The notes beneath the pieces were generated by a model. That model was not told where the DNA came from. It worked only from the letters and a program-made list of their open reading frames with translations, and did no database searches. A stretch of 14,962 nucleotides of DNA from contig DBRM01000030.1 of assembly GCA_002305965.1 (NCBI GenBank), positions 1-14,962 on the forward strand, written 5' to 3'. This DNA is from Syntrophomonas sp. UBA1368. Its GTDB lineage: Bacteria; Bacillota; Syntrophomonadia; Syntrophomonadales; Syntrophomonadaceae. The stretch's first letter is position 1, and every line of letters starts with the position of its first letter. The translations under genes were made by a program, and so were the position numbers. Below, piece by piece: positions 13,339 through 14,962 of the stretch.

Positions 13339-13814
13339 GCAAAGTACTGTTTGTGGAACCTGAAAAATGTACCGGCTGTCGTAGTTGTGAATTGATTTGT
13401 TCTTTTACTCATTCCGGAGAATTTAATCCGCTCCGTTCCCGGATCTCTATCGTAGCGTTTGAGAAAAGCGGCTTTTCTTTTCCAGCGGTATGCCAGCAGT
13501 GCAGTGTAGCTGCATGTATGGAGGTATGCCCGGTCAATGCCATCAGCGTAGATGCTGCAACCGGCGCTAAAATTGTGAACCATGCAACATGTCTGCGCTG
13601 CAAAATGTGTACGATCGCATGTCCTTTCGGTGCAACTTTCTTTGATGCAGATCATGATATGATTTTAAAATGTGACCTTTGCGGCGGTGACCCGGAATGT
13701 GTCAAACATTGTCCTACACAGGCAATTTCTTACCGTGAAGCGAAGACGGCTAATTTTAATAAACGCCGTGAAACAGCAGAAAAATTCCGTGAGGTTATGG
13801 AGGAGGGAAGATAA
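13335..13814 (+). CDS. four-cluster [4Fe-4S] ferredoxin subunit, partner of AOR
   Basis: This 159-aa HycB/DmsB-like electron-transfer protein has sixteen cysteines in four groups: C12, 15, 18, 22; C53, 56, 61, 65; C86, 89, 92, 96; and C113, 116, 122, 126. That is enough for four [4Fe-4S] clusters. It has no signal peptide or membrane segment, so it acts in the cytoplasm. Its stop codon lies two bases before the AOR start, and its last codons contain the AOR ribosome binding site, so it is almost surely the electron-transferring subunit of that enzyme and passes electrons between the tungsten site and a ferredoxin or nicotinamide-dependent partner. The ATG at 13335 is the only possible start, since an in-frame stop lies at 13302. 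A basic, charged tail (about 135-159) after the last cluster may contact the large subunit. Confidence 0.92.
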   Translation: MSKVLFVEPEKCTGCRSCELICSFTHSGEFNPLRSRISIVAFEKSGFSFPAVCQQCSVAACMEVCPVNAISVDAATGAKIVNHATCLRCKMCTIACPFGATFFDADHDMILKCDLCGGDPECVKHCPTQAISYREAKTANFNKRRETAEKFREVMEEGR

Positions 13815-13816
13815 AT

Positions 13817-14962
13817 ATGTCTGCTTGGATGGGTAAAATATTAAGAGTTGATTTGACCAATGGAACCGTCACTCCTGAACCGCTGAATAAAGCATATGCT
13901 GAAAAGTTTATCGGTGCCCGCGGGCTGGGGACCAAATATTTTGTGGAAGAGGTAGATGCAAAGGTCGATCCGTTAAGTCCGGAAAACAAAATTATCTTCA
14001 TGACCGGACCCCTGACCGGTACTTTTGCCGGTTCCGCCGGACGGTATAATGTTGTTACCAAAGGCCCGTTAAACGGAACCATCGCTGCTTCCAATTCCGG
14101 CGGTACTTTCGGGCCGGAACTCAAGTATGCAGGCTGGGACGGCATTATTTTCGAAGGAAAATCGCCCAGTCCGGTTTATCTGTCGATCTATAATGATCAT
14201 GCTGAACTTCTTCCGGCGGATGAATTATGGGGACAGGATGTTTTTGCCGTTACTGATGCATTGAAAGCCAAGGATGAAGAAGCCAAAGTTGCCTGCATAG
14301 GACCGGCAGGGGAGAACCAGGTCAAATTCGCCTGCATCATGAACGAATACCACCGGGCAGCAGGGCGTTCCGGAGTCGGAGCGGTAATGGGCTCGAAGAA
14401 CCTGAAAGCGATCGTAGTTCGCGGTACCGGCGGGATCACGGTGGAAGACCCACAGGCTTTTATCGAAGCAGCCAAGGATGCACGGAAGAAACTGCGTGAA
14501 CATGAAGTTACCGGACAAGGACTGGCAGCTTACGGAACCAATATTCTGGTCAATATTTTAAATGAGCACGGCGGCCTGCCGGTTAAGAATTTCAGCGAAG
14601 CCGCCATGTTTGCCAATGCCGAAAAAATATCCGGTGAATGGCAGGCTGAGCATTATCTGGTCAGAAATAAAGGGTGCTTTGGCTGCTCCATCGGCTGCGG
14701 CAGAGTGACAGATATCCCGAAGGGGCCTTTCAAGAGTGCCGGTGAAGGACCTGAATATGAAGCCACCTGGACGTTTGGTTCCAATCTGAATATTGATGAC
14801 TTTGAAGCCATCTGTAAAGCGAATTTCCTCTGCAATGAGCTTGGCCTGGACCCCATCACCCTGGGAGGAACCATAGCCTGTGCCATTGAAATGGTGGAAA
14901 AAGGTATTATCCCAAGGTCGGTTGCTGATCTTCACTGGGGAGATGGAGCCGCATTGGTAGAT
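13817..14962 (+). CDS. tungsten-type aldehyde ferredoxin oxidoreductase, catalytic subunit, 3' partial
   Basis: The first 382 residues of an AOR-family enzyme are present and the frame is open at the window end; family members have about 600. These enzymes interconvert aldehydes and carboxylic acids with ferredoxin as electron carrier, using a tungsten (sometimes molybdenum) bis-pyranopterin and one [4Fe-4S] cluster. The N-terminal cofactor domain shows KILRVDLTNG, GARGLGTKYF, GPLTGTFAGSAGRYNVVTKGP and a GG-containing stretch ending KYAGWDGI. Three cluster cysteines are visible, C287, C290 and C294 (CFGCSIGC); the fourth is expected beyond the window. A GPEYE segment (about 311-315) corresponds to the active-site glutamate region described in the Pyrococcus enzyme. 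AGGAGG lies ten bases before the ATG. Whether it favours aldehyde oxidation or acid reduction, or a special substrate, cannot be told. Confidence 0.93.
   Translation, partial: MSAWMGKILRVDLTNGTVTPEPLNKAYAEKFIGARGLGTKYFVEEVDAKVDPLSPENKIIFMTGPLTGTFAGSAGRYNVVTKGPLNGTIAASNSGGTFGPELKYAGWDGIIFEGKSPSPVYLSIYNDHAELLPADELWGQDVFAVTDALKAKDEEAKVACIGPAGENQVKFACIMNEYHRAAGRSGVGAVMGSKNLKAIVVRGTGGITVEDPQAFIEAAKDARKKLREHEVTGQGLAAYGTNILVNILNEHGGLPVKNFSEAAMFANAEKISGEWQAEHYLVRNKGCFGCSIGCGRVTDIPKGPFKSAGEGPEYEATWTFGSNLNIDDFEAICKANFLCNELGLDPITLGGTIACAIEMVEKGIIPRSVADLHWGDGAALVD

Noticed and set aside
13221..13655. 144-codon minus-strand frame across the AOR leader and ferredoxin gene
   Set aside because: It runs antisense to a cysteine-rich ferredoxin with sixteen correctly spaced ligands and has no family resemblance.
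1..14962. Mobile elements, CRISPR arrays, tRNA genes or defence islands
   Set aside because: No transposase or integrase frames, no regular repeat-spacer pattern, no cloverleaf and no terminal repeats were seen.

Overview
The window looks like chromosomal DNA of an anaerobic, Gram-positive-type bacterium, most likely a Clostridia-class Firmicute. This is an inference from strong purine-rich ribosome binding sites, a PrsA-type foldase, a YckD-like (DUF2680) secreted protein, a single-PDZ HtrA protease, and an oxygen-sensitive tungsten-type aldehyde ferredoxin oxidoreductase (AOR) with a polyferredoxin partner. I see no mobile element, CRISPR array, tRNA or rRNA, and base use is even throughout.

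Layout. 1-299 (+) is the 3' part of a GNAT acetyltransferase. 315-1601 (-) is a CCA-adding/poly(A) polymerase-type tRNA nucleotidyltransferase. 1852-3012 (+) is a membrane-anchored HtrA protease, whose promoter carries direct repeats at an 11-bp period. 3219-4034 (+) is a metallo-beta-lactamase-fold hydrolase whose last codons form a terminator hairpin. Then come four minus-strand genes that appear to be separately transcribed: a long-chain acyl-CoA synthetase (4044-5909), carB (6059-9271) without carA, a small secreted DUF2680 protein (ends 9479) that seems to begin at an ATT codon, and a membrane-anchored PrsA/parvulin foldase (9945-10835). After a 348-bp divergent intergenic region, everything is on the plus strand: a NYN-nuclease/OST-HTH protein (11184-11939), a MoaD/ThiS-like sulfur carrier (12002-12226), a ThiF/MoeB/HesA-like E1 enzyme (12230-13036), then a strong terminator, a sigma-54-type promoter, a folded leader, a four-cluster ferredoxin subunit (13335-13814) and the AOR catalytic subunit (13817 onward, cut by the window end).

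How the genes work together. The right end is the most coherent unit. The carrier and E1 enzyme probably supply sulfur for the pterin dithiolene of the tungsten (or molybdenum) cofactor used by the AOR, and the polyferredoxin would carry the AOR's electrons. The ferredoxin-AOR pair appears to have its own activator-dependent promoter and a 5' leader that can form two mutually exclusive structures, so regulation at both the DNA and RNA level is possible. On the left, HtrA, PrsA and the DUF2680 protein all act outside the membrane, but they are separate transcription units. The other genes are housekeeping.

Limits. Gene families were assigned by reading motifs, without database searches. Promoter, operator and RNA structure calls are by eye, without folding software.
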